64,000 bases of DNA from the NCBI RefSeq assembly GCF_002294995.1, contig NZ_NSGF01000003.1, positions 419,243 through 483,242 of the forward strand. Reading direction: 5' to 3'. Source of the DNA: Mesorhizobium sp. WSM3860 (GTDB taxonomy: Bacteria > Pseudomonadota > Alphaproteobacteria > Rhizobiales > Rhizobiaceae). Shown here piece by piece: positions 51,487-64,000 of this stretch (the stretch's first letter is position 1; each line of letters begins with the position of its first letter). Below the pieces are notes generated by a model, which saw only the letters and a program-made list of their open reading frames with translations, was not told where the DNA came from and made no database searches. A program made the position numbers and the translations under genes.

Positions 51487-53220
51487 TCAATCGTAGACGC
51501 CGTCAAATAGAAGTTCGTTGTCGCCGCCGGCCTTGAAATGCCCGGCGTACGAACCTTCAGGCAGCAGCAAGGCTTCGCCCGAACCGTTGCGCCATGCTAC
51601 AGTCTTTGGCCCGGCCGCAAGGTAAAATGGCGGATCGAGCACGGTGCCGTCGACTTCGACCCGGCCCCGCAAAGGCGTTCCATCGGCACTGTAGAGCGCA
51701 TAACTTCCAGCAATAGGGACATCAAAGATCTTCCGCTCACCGGACTGCAGGCGGAGACCAGCGATCCTGAGGTTTGGCGCCACACGGACATAGCTGTTCA
51801 AAATCAGGGGCGCGACTACCGGATAGATATAGTCCATCCGGTAGGACCACAGGATCAGCTTCGGACGAGACTTGCTAAGCACATTGTAAGCCTCGGAATG
51901 CCCGCTTTCCCGCAAGGTCGCGAGCACGTAGTGTTTGTCGAGCCACAAAGTTGTTGGCTCCATTCGATTGGGCAACATTCCTATGCCGTCGAAGTATCGC
52001 TCATCGGGTGCAAGCAATGACTCCGCACGCGCCACCAGCTCAAGTTGGGCCGCATTGTCGAAGCGAAGGTAAAGTAAATTGACAACGAAGCTTATGGCCA
52101 TCGCCGTGACCAATGCTATCCACGCCAGGCGCAGATAACGCGCGCGGGCTGCGAGGCCGTCGAGCATCGTCAACGACCATAGCGACATGAACGGCAACGC
52201 CATGATGAACACGTAGGGCCACGGCTGGTCATGCGCGAAGACCAGCACCGTGATCACGACCGAGAAGATCAGCGCAATTCGCCTCCGTTCCTCGAGCTTC
52301 ATGATCTGCATCAGAGACAGAGCCATGCCGGCGAAACAGAAGACGTAAAGAACATAGTTGCGCGCGAGCGTCTGAACCACGAAGCGCCTCAGCCCCCCGT
52401 AGTCACCGCCGCCGCGCGTCGCGATCTCAAGCGGGCCGAACACCAGGCTCTTGGCGATGGGAACAGGGTCGGCGCCGCCAAAGATGAAGCAATATGCGAT
52501 TATAGGGAGAGTCCATCCCAGCACGAGCCATGCCCCGCGGGCCATGCCTGCCAGGTAGCGTCTCATCAAAGCCGCGTCGGCGACCAGGCCAAGGCCTAGC
52601 GCAAGGTTGAAGTAGATTGATTTCTGAGTCGCGAGAAACGACAGGCCGCTCAAGGCGCCGGCAGCGACAAGCTGCCATCCCCTCAATTCACGGGCCCGTA
52701 GCACGACCAGCAGCGCCGCCACGGCGAAGAACACCGCCAGCGGTTCGGCGATGGTGCGAAAGATGCGCTCCATGAAATTCGAGAAGCACAAAAGGACGAG
52801 GACAATGGCCAAGGCACGGACCCGATCCTCCCCAAGCGCGCGAGCGCAGGCGTAGATCATGGCCACAGTCCCGCACGCCAGCAGGGCAGTCTGCATACGC
52901 CCGGCAAGCAGGATCGATGTGGCGTCCCAGCCGATCAGGTGGGCGATCCTGTAGAAGACAGCATAGCCGACCGCCTTTACATGCCAGACCGTATCGAACA
53001 GGCCGTTGGAGAAATATTTGGCCCATCCGAGCTGGACGAATTCGTCCATGACGAAGCGAGCGTTCCAAGCCAGGGCGAACAGCAAAACAATCTTGAGCGC
53101 GATCAGGACACAGAGGGAAACTATGGTCGTGCGCTGCCCGAGACCGAATAATCCGATTGATCCGTGTCCCGGTTCGCCCGCGTCGAAGATTCCCTCAAAC
53201 CGTGTCTCGAGCAGAGCCAC
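51487..53220 (-). CDS. Multi-pass membrane glycosyltransferase-like protein (GT-C type)
   Basis: 577 residues if started at the GTG at 53220, which follows GGGGACGAAA; an in-frame GTG at 53358 would add 46 Arg-rich residues that look non-coding. About nine to eleven membrane helices fill residues 25-400; an acidic pair in the first outside loop (ARFVMDEFVQLGWAKY) is in the place of the GT-C catalytic Asp/Glu. The last 170 residues are soluble and beta-rich. GT-C enzymes use lipid-linked sugar donors on the periplasmic face. With the GtrA-like and polyprenyl-type GT2 genes nearby, it could be the locus-specific transferase (a GtrC role). Confidence 0.7.
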   Translation of the reverse strand: MALLETRFEGIFDAGEPGHGSIGLFGLGQRTTIVSLCVLIALKIVLLFALAWNARFVMDEFVQLGWAKYFSNGLFDTVWHVKAVGYAVFYRIAHLIGWDATSILLAGRMQTALLACGTVAMIYACARALGEDRVRALAIVLVLLCFSNFMERIFRTIAEPLAVFFAVAALLVVLRARELRGWQLVAAGALSGLSFLATQKSIYFNLALGLGLVADAALMRRYLAGMARGAWLVLGWTLPIIAYCFIFGGADPVPIAKSLVFGPLEIATRGGGDYGGLRRFVVQTLARNYVLYVFCFAGMALSLMQIMKLEERRRIALIFSVVITVLVFAHDQPWPYVFIMALPFMSLWSLTMLDGLAARARYLRLAWIALVTAMAISFVVNLLYLRFDNAAQLELVARAESLLAPDERYFDGIGMLPNRMEPTTLWLDKHYVLATLRESGHSEAYNVLSKSRPKLILWSYRMDYIYPVVAPLILNSYVRVAPNLRIAGLRLQSGERKIFDVPIAGSYALYSADGTPLRGRVEVDGTVLDPPFYLAAGPKTVAWRNGSGEALLLPEGSYAGHFKAGGDNELLFDGVYD

Positions 53221-53462
53221 TTTCGTCCCCGCTGCGCCCCAGCGACCCGCGCGACGTCTCACTGCTCCGGGCTTCCGCTCCACCCGAAAATGAGCCCGCC
53301 TCGTGTGAGTTTCTAGTCGCGCATATTGGTGTGATTCTCGCAAATTCCGTCCGGCCACCGAGCGGATTTCAGCAACTGTTAGCCTTCGCGCGTTAAGAAA
53401 GACCTATAGTCAGGCATGGTAACCTGCCCTCCAAATAGTGTTAGGGTTCGAAAGGATAAAGC

Positions 53463-54311
53463 GTGCTGCATTCCAAGTTGACGCAGGGTCTTGTCTGCCC
53501 AGCCTGCTATACTGAGCTTGACACGGCACCCACTGCGCTAACATGCAAGGCTTGCCCTGCGGCTTATCCCCTACGCAAGGGCATTCCGTTCTTCGCCGAG
53601 CCGCCGGTGAGGCAGGGCTTCGACGCAAGTTTCCATGAGGAGGCGTATGGTGGCACCAGCGCTCGCGCCCGCTTCTACAATGCTGTGAAGCAAGTCATAA
53701 CGAGCGAATATTCACCGCACGACACGCTCAATTCGTTTCTGGCGTCTGTGCCTCAAAACGTCGTCATCGTTGAGTTCGGCTCCGGCGCGCGGCGCATACG
53801 CCCCGATGTTCTCAACATCGACCTGTTCCCCACCCCGAATGTCGATCTCGTCGCAGATATTGAGCACACTCCGCTTGCAAGCGATTCAGTCGACTGCGTC
53901 ATTCTGGATAGCGTGATCGAACATGTTCCCAATCCGGCCGGGGTCGTCGATGAAGTGCTCCGCGTCCTCAAACCGGGCGGCAAGCTGCTCTGCATCAACC
54001 CGTTCCTGTTTCCCTACCACGGCTATCCCGCCCACTACTGCAACTTCACGAAGGATGGGATCGAGCAGCTTTTGCGGCGGTTCGGCACAGTCGAGGTTCA
54101 GACCCATCAAGGGCCAACGAGCGCAATCGTCAACATCATTTCGGAATATGCCGGGGTCGTTGTGGGGCGAGAGAACCGCACCCGTTACATGATAGCCAAA
54201 GGCGCGCTTCTTGCGCTGACATTCCCGCTCAAGTTCATCGACAAATTGCTTGTCGATCGCCCGGAGAGTCATCGTATCGCCAGTATGCTCAGCACCGTGG
54301 CGGTCAAATAG
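53463..54311 (+). CDS. SAM-dependent methyltransferase with N-terminal zinc-ribbon (Trm112-like) segment
   Basis: 282 residues, start GTG 53463 after AAAGGATAAAGC. Four cysteines in VCPACYTELD and TCKACPAAY (about 11-33) form a Trm112-like ribbon, then IPFFAE. The class I methyltransferase core has VVIVEFGSGARR (motif I, about 99-110), DCVILDSVIEHVPNPAGV (about 143-160) and RVLKPGGKLLCINPF. This layout is common among enzymes that methylate sugars or act in glycan loci. It is divergent from the GT-C gene and convergent with the next methyltransferase gene. Confidence 0.82.
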   Translation: MLHSKLTQGLVCPACYTELDTAPTALTCKACPAAYPLRKGIPFFAEPPVRQGFDASFHEEAYGGTSARARFYNAVKQVITSEYSPHDTLNSFLASVPQNVVIVEFGSGARRIRPDVLNIDLFPTPNVDLVADIEHTPLASDSVDCVILDSVIEHVPNPAGVVDEVLRVLKPGGKLLCINPFLFPYHGYPAHYCNFTKDGIEQLLRRFGTVEVQTHQGPTSAIVNIISEYAGVVVGRENRTRYMIAKGALLALTFPLKFIDKLLVDRPESHRIASMLSTVAVK

Positions 54312-54405
54312 TCCAGTTGCAGCGCCCTTCGCGACCGGACACTCGCGGCGTGCTCAAAGGCGACGGCATCGGTTTCGCCTGCTTCCTACCCCGAGGCCTG
54401 AGAGC

Positions 54406-55029
54406 CTACCAACTCAGCACCTCGCAGTAGTTAGGCCAGTCCGGTATCGCCGATCCTCTCTGCGCTTTCGGGAAATGTCGTCGCGCCAAGTCCGCGAAAT
54501 CCGAGCGCGAGAACAGGACGACATGCTTGTCTCCAGTGATGTAACGGTCGGCAAGAAGCGATAGCATGGCGCGCACGCCGCCCGGCTCTATGTCCTTCAA
54601 GATGATTTTCCGGCAGCCCCAGCGTTTGCAACAGTCGGCCAGAGATTTGAAGAATATGTCACGTTGATCGACCGGCACATGATGGATGACGTCGGAAATC
54701 GTGACGGCATCGTATGATCCGGTTACGTCGGCGATATCCGTGGCAGGCAGAAGTTTGACCTTCGCGCGATTTCCGTCGCTCAGGAATGCCCCGATTGAAG
54801 GGGCTAGATCGCACATCGTAACCGGCAAGTCGGGGCGCCGGTTAAGCAGCCGCTCGATAACCGCGCCGTCGCCGCCGCCGATGTCCAGGACCTTCGCGCC
54901 ACGCGGCAATTCCGCATCGAGAAAACCGGCGATTGCGTTGAGATCGACGAAGACACGGCGATAGACGTTGCCGACCGGCTCGAAATGGCGGCCGAGAATC
55001 CTGCGCGCGACCTGACCTGGTGCCAGCAT
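54406..55029 (-). CDS. Class I SAM-dependent methyltransferase
   Basis: 207 residues from the ATG at 55029 (MLAPGQVARRILGRHFEPVG), preceded by GAGGAATAGGA; the open frame runs to 55431 but out of frame with gtrA. Motif I KVLDIGGGDGAVIERLLNR (about 47-65), the acidic DLAPSIGAF, and VTISDVIHHVPVDQRD (about 107-122) give the standard Rossmann methyltransferase core. The C-terminal part KIILKDIEPGGVRAM completes it. The substrate is not evident; a glycan or lipid in this locus is likely. Two bases separate its start from the gtrA-like stop, so it is the last gene of that operon. Confidence 0.85.
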   Translation of the reverse strand: MLAPGQVARRILGRHFEPVGNVYRRVFVDLNAIAGFLDAELPRGAKVLDIGGGDGAVIERLLNRRPDLPVTMCDLAPSIGAFLSDGNRAKVKLLPATDIADVTGSYDAVTISDVIHHVPVDQRDIFFKSLADCCKRWGCRKIILKDIEPGGVRAMLSLLADRYITGDKHVVLFSRSDFADLARRHFPKAQRGSAIPDWPNYCEVLSW

Positions 55030-55031
55030 TC

Positions 55032-55538
55032 CTATTCCTCTTTTCCGGTAGATTGGTGTTTTGCCGGCCTGCGAGGCGACGTCGGCAAGGTTGCGGGTTG
55101 CAGATAAAGACGCGGCAGGATGGCCCAGTGCGCGGCGACAAAGTTCCAGACGAACAAGGCGACGGTGGCGATTGGAGTGGCAATCGGAACGCTGAGATTG
55201 AGGCCGGAACAGAGGACGACCATCATGGCCACCGAGACAGGATAAGCCGCGACCACGCCTGCAACGAAACGCATGAATGCCTTCAAACGAAGTGGCTCGG
55301 CAAACGTAAACCAACTGTGCAGCGAATATCCGATTGGCGTCACGGACAAAAATGAAACCAGGATGCCTACCAGGTAATGTCCACCCAAATGGTCGACGAC
55401 GATCATGACGACGTTGTGCGCGATGGCGCACACCAGCCCCACCAGCGTATATCGCCAGCCTCGCTCCAAAAGCGGTCTTCCGCTCGCGCGACGCTCCAGC
55501 CGCACCTGCTCATCGGTGTTCAGGGCAGGACCAGGCAT
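55032..55538 (-). CDS. GtrA family membrane protein
   Basis: 168 residues from the ATG at 55538 (MPGPALNTDEQVRLE); a GTG at 55580 is the alternative. Four hydrophobic helices in the usual GtrA pattern: RYTLVGLVCAIAHNVVMIVV, HYLVGILVSFLSVTPIGYSLH, FMRFVAGVVAAYPVSVAMMV and a last one near 125-145 with FVWNFVAAHWAIL, close to the family's N-F-x-x-x-R-x-W ending. GtrA proteins move undecaprenyl-phosphate-linked sugar across the inner membrane. The gene starts 5 bases after the upstream GT2 stop. Confidence 0.88.
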   Translation of the reverse strand: MPGPALNTDEQVRLERRASGRPLLERGWRYTLVGLVCAIAHNVVMIVVDHLGGHYLVGILVSFLSVTPIGYSLHSWFTFAEPLRLKAFMRFVAGVVAAYPVSVAMMVVLCSGLNLSVPIATPIATVALFVWNFVAAHWAILPRLYLQPATLPTSPRRPAKHQSTGKEE

Positions 55539-55543
55539 CGGCG

Positions 55544-56569
55544 TTAGAAAGCTCCTGTCAGTTTCGCGCGGAGCCGGCACGTGACACGCTCCCGCAACCG
55601 CGAGTCGCGCAAATAGCGCCTCGTGCCGTTCGGGCCAAGCGACAGTACAACACGTGCTGCGTGAAGCAGAGCCTTCAAGTCGCCGCCTGACGCGGCGGCC
55701 AGCGCTACATTGACGCTGATCGACGCCCTAGCGGCTGGTTCAATCCAGCGCCGGCTGCTCGCCGGTAGCAGGGAAAGATAGCGGTCCAGGACCGTCTGCA
55801 TTTGCGCCCGGAACTCGCCGGCGTCACGCGATCCGGTAACAGTCAGCGAACTGCCGTGAACCCGAAAGGCTGTCGTGATCTCGTCGTGATACACGACCTG
55901 GCCGGTAGCGGCGAGTTTAATCCACATGTCCCAGTCCGCCGTGTACCAGAGCCGCTCATCCATGCCCCCGCACGCCAGCCAGGCGCTTCGCCGAAATATC
56001 GGTGCGGGGACCGAGACGAAATTTTGTATCAATAGTCGTCCCAAAAGGAATTCTGCTCCGAGCACCTCGCCGGCCGGCAGCGGACAATTCCAGCGCCCCA
56101 TCCTGCGGCCCTGGCGGTCGATGATCGCGGTCGGCGCCAGATGAAGGTCGGCCTCGGGCGCGTCAGCAAGCCAGCGACGAGCGGCTTCGACGCGCCCGAC
56201 CAGCCACAAATCATCCTGATGCAGAATGCAGGCGTGATCGGCGGCCGCCAGTTCGATCCCGAGATTGGTCTTGGTCTGCCACGGCCCAAGGTCCCTTCGC
56301 TGAAGCAGCTTAACGGGCAATCGGTGACTGAACCGCTCGACGGTGGCGGCAGTGGCGCTCGTCGGGCTGCTGTCGATAACGACTATTTCCAGATCTTCGT
56401 TCGGCTCGGCGGCCAGCGAGTCGAGCGTCGCCGCAATCCATGCTTCTCCTTGATGGACCGGCATGATGACGGACAGAAACGGCTCCTTTTCAACGCCGCT
56501 ACCTGCTCGAGTTTCCGCTTGGAGGATATTCAGGCGATCAGAACGCACGCCTGTCACCCAGATTATCAA
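55544..56569 (-). CDS. Family 2 glycosyltransferase
   Basis: 341 residues as given (TTG at 56569); GTG at 56557 or 56548 are alternatives, all overlapping the upstream gene. GT-A fold: PFLSVIMPVHQGEAWIAATL (about 29-48), EIVVIDSSP, and an acidic DQDD-like motif in ACILHQDDLWLVG (about 112-124), then DMWIKLAATG (about 215-225). No membrane segment, so it acts in the cytosol on a nucleotide sugar. It probably extends or decorates the same glycan as the other genes in this operon. Confidence 0.85.
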   Translation of the reverse strand: MIIWVTGVRSDRLNILQAETRAGSGVEKEPFLSVIMPVHQGEAWIAATLDSLAAEPNEDLEIVVIDSSPTSATAATVERFSHRLPVKLLQRRDLGPWQTKTNLGIELAAADHACILHQDDLWLVGRVEAARRWLADAPEADLHLAPTAIIDRQGRRMGRWNCPLPAGEVLGAEFLLGRLLIQNFVSVPAPIFRRSAWLACGGMDERLWYTADWDMWIKLAATGQVVYHDEITTAFRVHGSSLTVTGSRDAGEFRAQMQTVLDRYLSLLPASSRRWIEPAARASISVNVALAAASGGDLKALLHAARVVLSLGPNGTRRYLRDSRLRERVTCRLRAKLTGAF

Positions 56570-57758
56570 GCAGCAACTTGAGCACGAAGCCGGACAGCAC
56601 CATCGACATGCCGGCCACGCAGGCGGTGGTGATCACAAAGGTCAGGTGCACCGACTGCTCCATCGGGCCGCCAATGAAGATCCAATGCAGCGCCAGCAGC
56701 ACGTCCGCGATAAAGCCGCCCGCCGACAGCATGCCGCCGGAAAAGACCAGCCATTCCAGGGGGCGGCCGCGCATCAGCCAGGGCACGATCCGGCCGCCGT
56801 GGCCCGGGTGATAGATAGCGATCGCCACCTTGGCCAGCATACCGAAAAGGATCGCCGAAAGGCCAATTAGCGTCGCCATCGCGGAGAGCGCGACGAAGTG
56901 AATTCCGAAATACCACCCTCCGATCCGCACAGGTCCCGCCGCCAGGACCGCGAGGCCAGCAATACCGGCCACCAGCAAGGTCGCTCCCGGTATGAGATAC
57001 ATGATGTTGGGTGCATGGGCCACGATCAGCCGCAGATGTCGCCAACCGTCGCGGAACGACCGCAGGTGAGGTGGGCGGCCGCGCTTGTCCGGATAGAGCT
57101 TGATCGGCACCTCGCGGATCACGAGGCCTGCGCGATGCGCGTTGATAACCATCTCCGAGGCGAATTCCATGCCGGGCGAGCGCGCGCCCATTCGGCGAAA
57201 CGCATCGCGGGTGAATCCTCGCATGCCGCAATGAAAATCGTGTATCGGAGAATGGTGAAGCCAGCGGGCAATCGTTGAAAGCACCGGATTGCCGAGATAC
57301 CGATGCAGGGGGGGCATGGCGCCGGGCTCGATACCGCCGGCGAAGCGATCGCCCATGACCAGTTCGGCACCATCCTCCAGTGCGTCGATGAACTCGCCGA
57401 GGCTGCTCCAGTCGTAGGAATCGTCCGCATCCGCCATGACGATGTACTTGCCTCGTGCAGCTTCAGCCGCCGCGCTGATCGCCGCGCCGTATCCCTTGAC
57501 CCGCTGGTGCACGACACGCGCGCCGAGGGACTCGGCAATCTCCACCGACCGATCGGTCGACCCATTGTCCCCGACGACGACCTCACCCCTGATGCCCCGT
57601 TTCGAAAAAACGTCAAGCGCCTTGCGGATGCAGATGCCGAGCGTGCGCTCTTCGTTCAGGCAAGGGATAATGGCCGACACGAGAGGGGCCCTTGCGCCAT
57701 CGGCGTGCTGCCCATCGAGATCAGTTGCGACGATCGCGAAATTCGACTTGTCGACCAT
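56538..57758 (-). CDS. Family 2 glycosyltransferase of polyprenyl-phosphate type (GtrB-like)
   Basis: 406 residues. The N-terminal GT-A domain has LVSAIIPCLNEERTLGICIR (about 26-45), VVVGDNGSTDRS and YIVMADADDSYDW (about 105-117, the DxD site), and HDFHCGMRGFTRDAF (about 170-185), like dolichol- or undecaprenyl-phosphate sugar synthases. Four membrane helices fill residues 240-400 (IPGATLLVAGIAGLAVLAAG; MATLIGLSAILFGMLAK). This matches GtrB-like enzymes that load a sugar onto undecaprenyl phosphate for a GtrA flippase, which is encoded two genes downstream. Start ATG 57758. Confidence 0.88.
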   Translation of the reverse strand: MVDKSNFAIVATDLDGQHADGARAPLVSAIIPCLNEERTLGICIRKALDVFSKRGIRGEVVVGDNGSTDRSVEIAESLGARVVHQRVKGYGAAISAAAEAARGKYIVMADADDSYDWSSLGEFIDALEDGAELVMGDRFAGGIEPGAMPPLHRYLGNPVLSTIARWLHHSPIHDFHCGMRGFTRDAFRRMGARSPGMEFASEMVINAHRAGLVIREVPIKLYPDKRGRPPHLRSFRDGWRHLRLIVAHAPNIMYLIPGATLLVAGIAGLAVLAAGPVRIGGWYFGIHFVALSAMATLIGLSAILFGMLAKVAIAIYHPGHGGRIVPWLMRGRPLEWLVFSGGMLSAGGFIADVLLALHWIFIGGPMEQSVHLTFVITTACVAGMSMVLSGFVLKLLLDNLGDRRAF

Positions 57759-57956
57759 CGTGCCCGCTCCTGGCTAATCGTCACCGTTGCTTACAGCTTG
57801 GGCCCCCAACGTTTCCGCAGCCCAACTGCAAGATTAGCAAGAACAAGTTAGGCAAAGATATACAGAACCATACGTGGTTGAGCGAATGACGGTTTGGCCC
57901 GTACGGATGGGAGCATGGCGGCGGGGCTTGAATTGGTGGCCAGGCCACGCCCTAAA

Positions 57957-57998
57957 GCATTCCAGGAAAAGCGTGAACCCGGTTCTGTTCGAGTTGCG
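57957..57998. repeat. Palindromic intergenic repeat, family A (degraded copy)
   Basis: GCATTCCAGGAAAAGCGTGA then TTCTGTTCGAGTTGCGCG matches the unit at 11574 with several changes. It lies between the dnaE stop (58021) and the GtrB-like start in a gap of 262 bases that holds no gene; that gap must also hold the promoter of the glycan operon. Confidence 0.6.
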
Positions 57999-58020
57999 CG
58001 AAAACAAGTAGTTGGAGCGC

Positions 58021-61548
<3,528 letters not shown>

Positions 61549-61651
61549 GTTTTTTTTCGAGCTATCTCAAGGACTCAACCGTGCAGATGTATTGTCCCGG
61601 ACGCCGCGATGCCAGTCCAGTACAATCGACTGCGAACCACAAGCTTGCGGC

Positions 61652-63679
<2,028 letters not shown>

Positions 63680-63943
63680 TCGGATGTCGTTCCTCCGGCG
63701 AAGTGGTCCAGTTCTATGGACAATTCCGGCGAGCCTCAAGTGGCTGGCCCCTGCCCTTCGGCACTCGATGCCGTTTGCAGAAACGGCGTCGAAAAACGTC
63801 GCAACAGACGTTGGCCGCCACCTTCGAACCCGGTAAGGTGGTGGCGAGCGCAAGATAATGGCAGGCGGTATTCGCCTCGCCGGGCAGGCTCGCCGGCCTG
63901 CCATAAGCTGAGACTTTTAAGATTGCCTTGGGAGGAATGCCTC

Positions 63944-64000
63944 ATGAAAACGCGTGCCGCTGTTGCCGTTGGTGCGGGAAAGCCGCTGGAGATCATGGAG
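63944..64000 (+). CDS. Class III alcohol dehydrogenase / S-(hydroxymethyl)glutathione dehydrogenase (start only)
   Basis: Only 19 codons are inside the window: MKTRAAVAVGAGKPLEIME. This N-terminus is characteristic of zinc alcohol dehydrogenases of class III, which oxidise the formaldehyde-glutathione adduct. A strong ribosome site GGGAGG precedes the ATG at 63944. The rest of the gene is beyond the right edge, so metal and cofactor motifs cannot be checked. The 264 bases between this start and pccA hold no other gene. Confidence 0.7.
   Translation, partial: MKTRAAVAVGAGKPLEIME

Noticed and set aside
54406..55431. N-terminally extended methyltransferase (341 codons)
   Set aside because: The extra 134 codons overlap the GtrA-like gene out of frame; a good ribosome site marks the ATG at 55029.

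Overview
The window is GC-rich chromosomal DNA from an alphaproteobacterium, most likely a Mesorhizobium-type member of the Rhizobiales. The evidence is gene content and order (divK-pleD next to a DUF3572 gene, sdhE-mfd divergent from recG, glmU followed by glmS, topA-rnr-DUF983, class II DAHP synthase), a GTTC-N7-GTTC LexA box in front of dinB, and two families of short palindromic repeats of the kind common between rhizobial genes. There is no rRNA, intact tRNA, insertion sequence, prophage or CRISPR array. Most of the window is core chromosome; the accessory parts are a toxin-antitoxin pair, a catabolic locus and a surface-glycan locus.

Layout. 1-6.7 kb: a half-size ABC exporter (cut by the left edge) with a leader-peptide/attenuator-like 5' region, glutamine-dependent NAD synthetase, a cysteine-free TagI-like glycosylase, a DUF1003 + DedA membrane pair, diacylglycerol kinase and a GFA-type protein. 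7-10 kb: a GGDEF protein, a Xre/RES toxin-antitoxin pair with a candidate operator, and an unknown membrane protein. 10-23.4 kb: DAHP synthase, Mfd, SdhE, RecG, DUF502, VOC protein, GlmS, GlmU, a tRNA-like relic and CcdA. 23.8-37.2 kb: TopA, RNase R, DUF983, Nudix, MFS transporter, a PII/CutA-like protein, L33, PleD, DivK, DUF3572, HAD protein and a large secreted protein. 37.3-39.8 kb: GNAT and SOS-controlled DinB, then a small secreted protein.

39.9-50.4 kb is an accessory catabolic locus. A sugar-type ABC importer (binding protein, ATPase, two permeases) is flanked by an IclR regulator on one side. On the other side lie an amidohydrolase, a D-threonine-aldolase-type PLP enzyme, RidA, an AstE/aspartoacylase-type deacylase and an unrecognised 394-residue protein that looks like a TIM barrel. 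Together they suggest uptake and stepwise breakdown of an acylated amino-acid-like or amino-sugar-like compound. The substrate is not identifiable from sequence, and this is the best candidate here for an undescribed pathway.

50.5-57.8 kb carries an EamA transporter and a surface-glycan locus resembling a GtrA/GtrB/GtrC three-component glycosylation system, with an extra GT2 enzyme and two methyltransferases. 58-64 kb returns to core genes: DnaE, the propionyl-CoA carboxylase biotin subunit, and the first 19 codons of a class III alcohol dehydrogenase.
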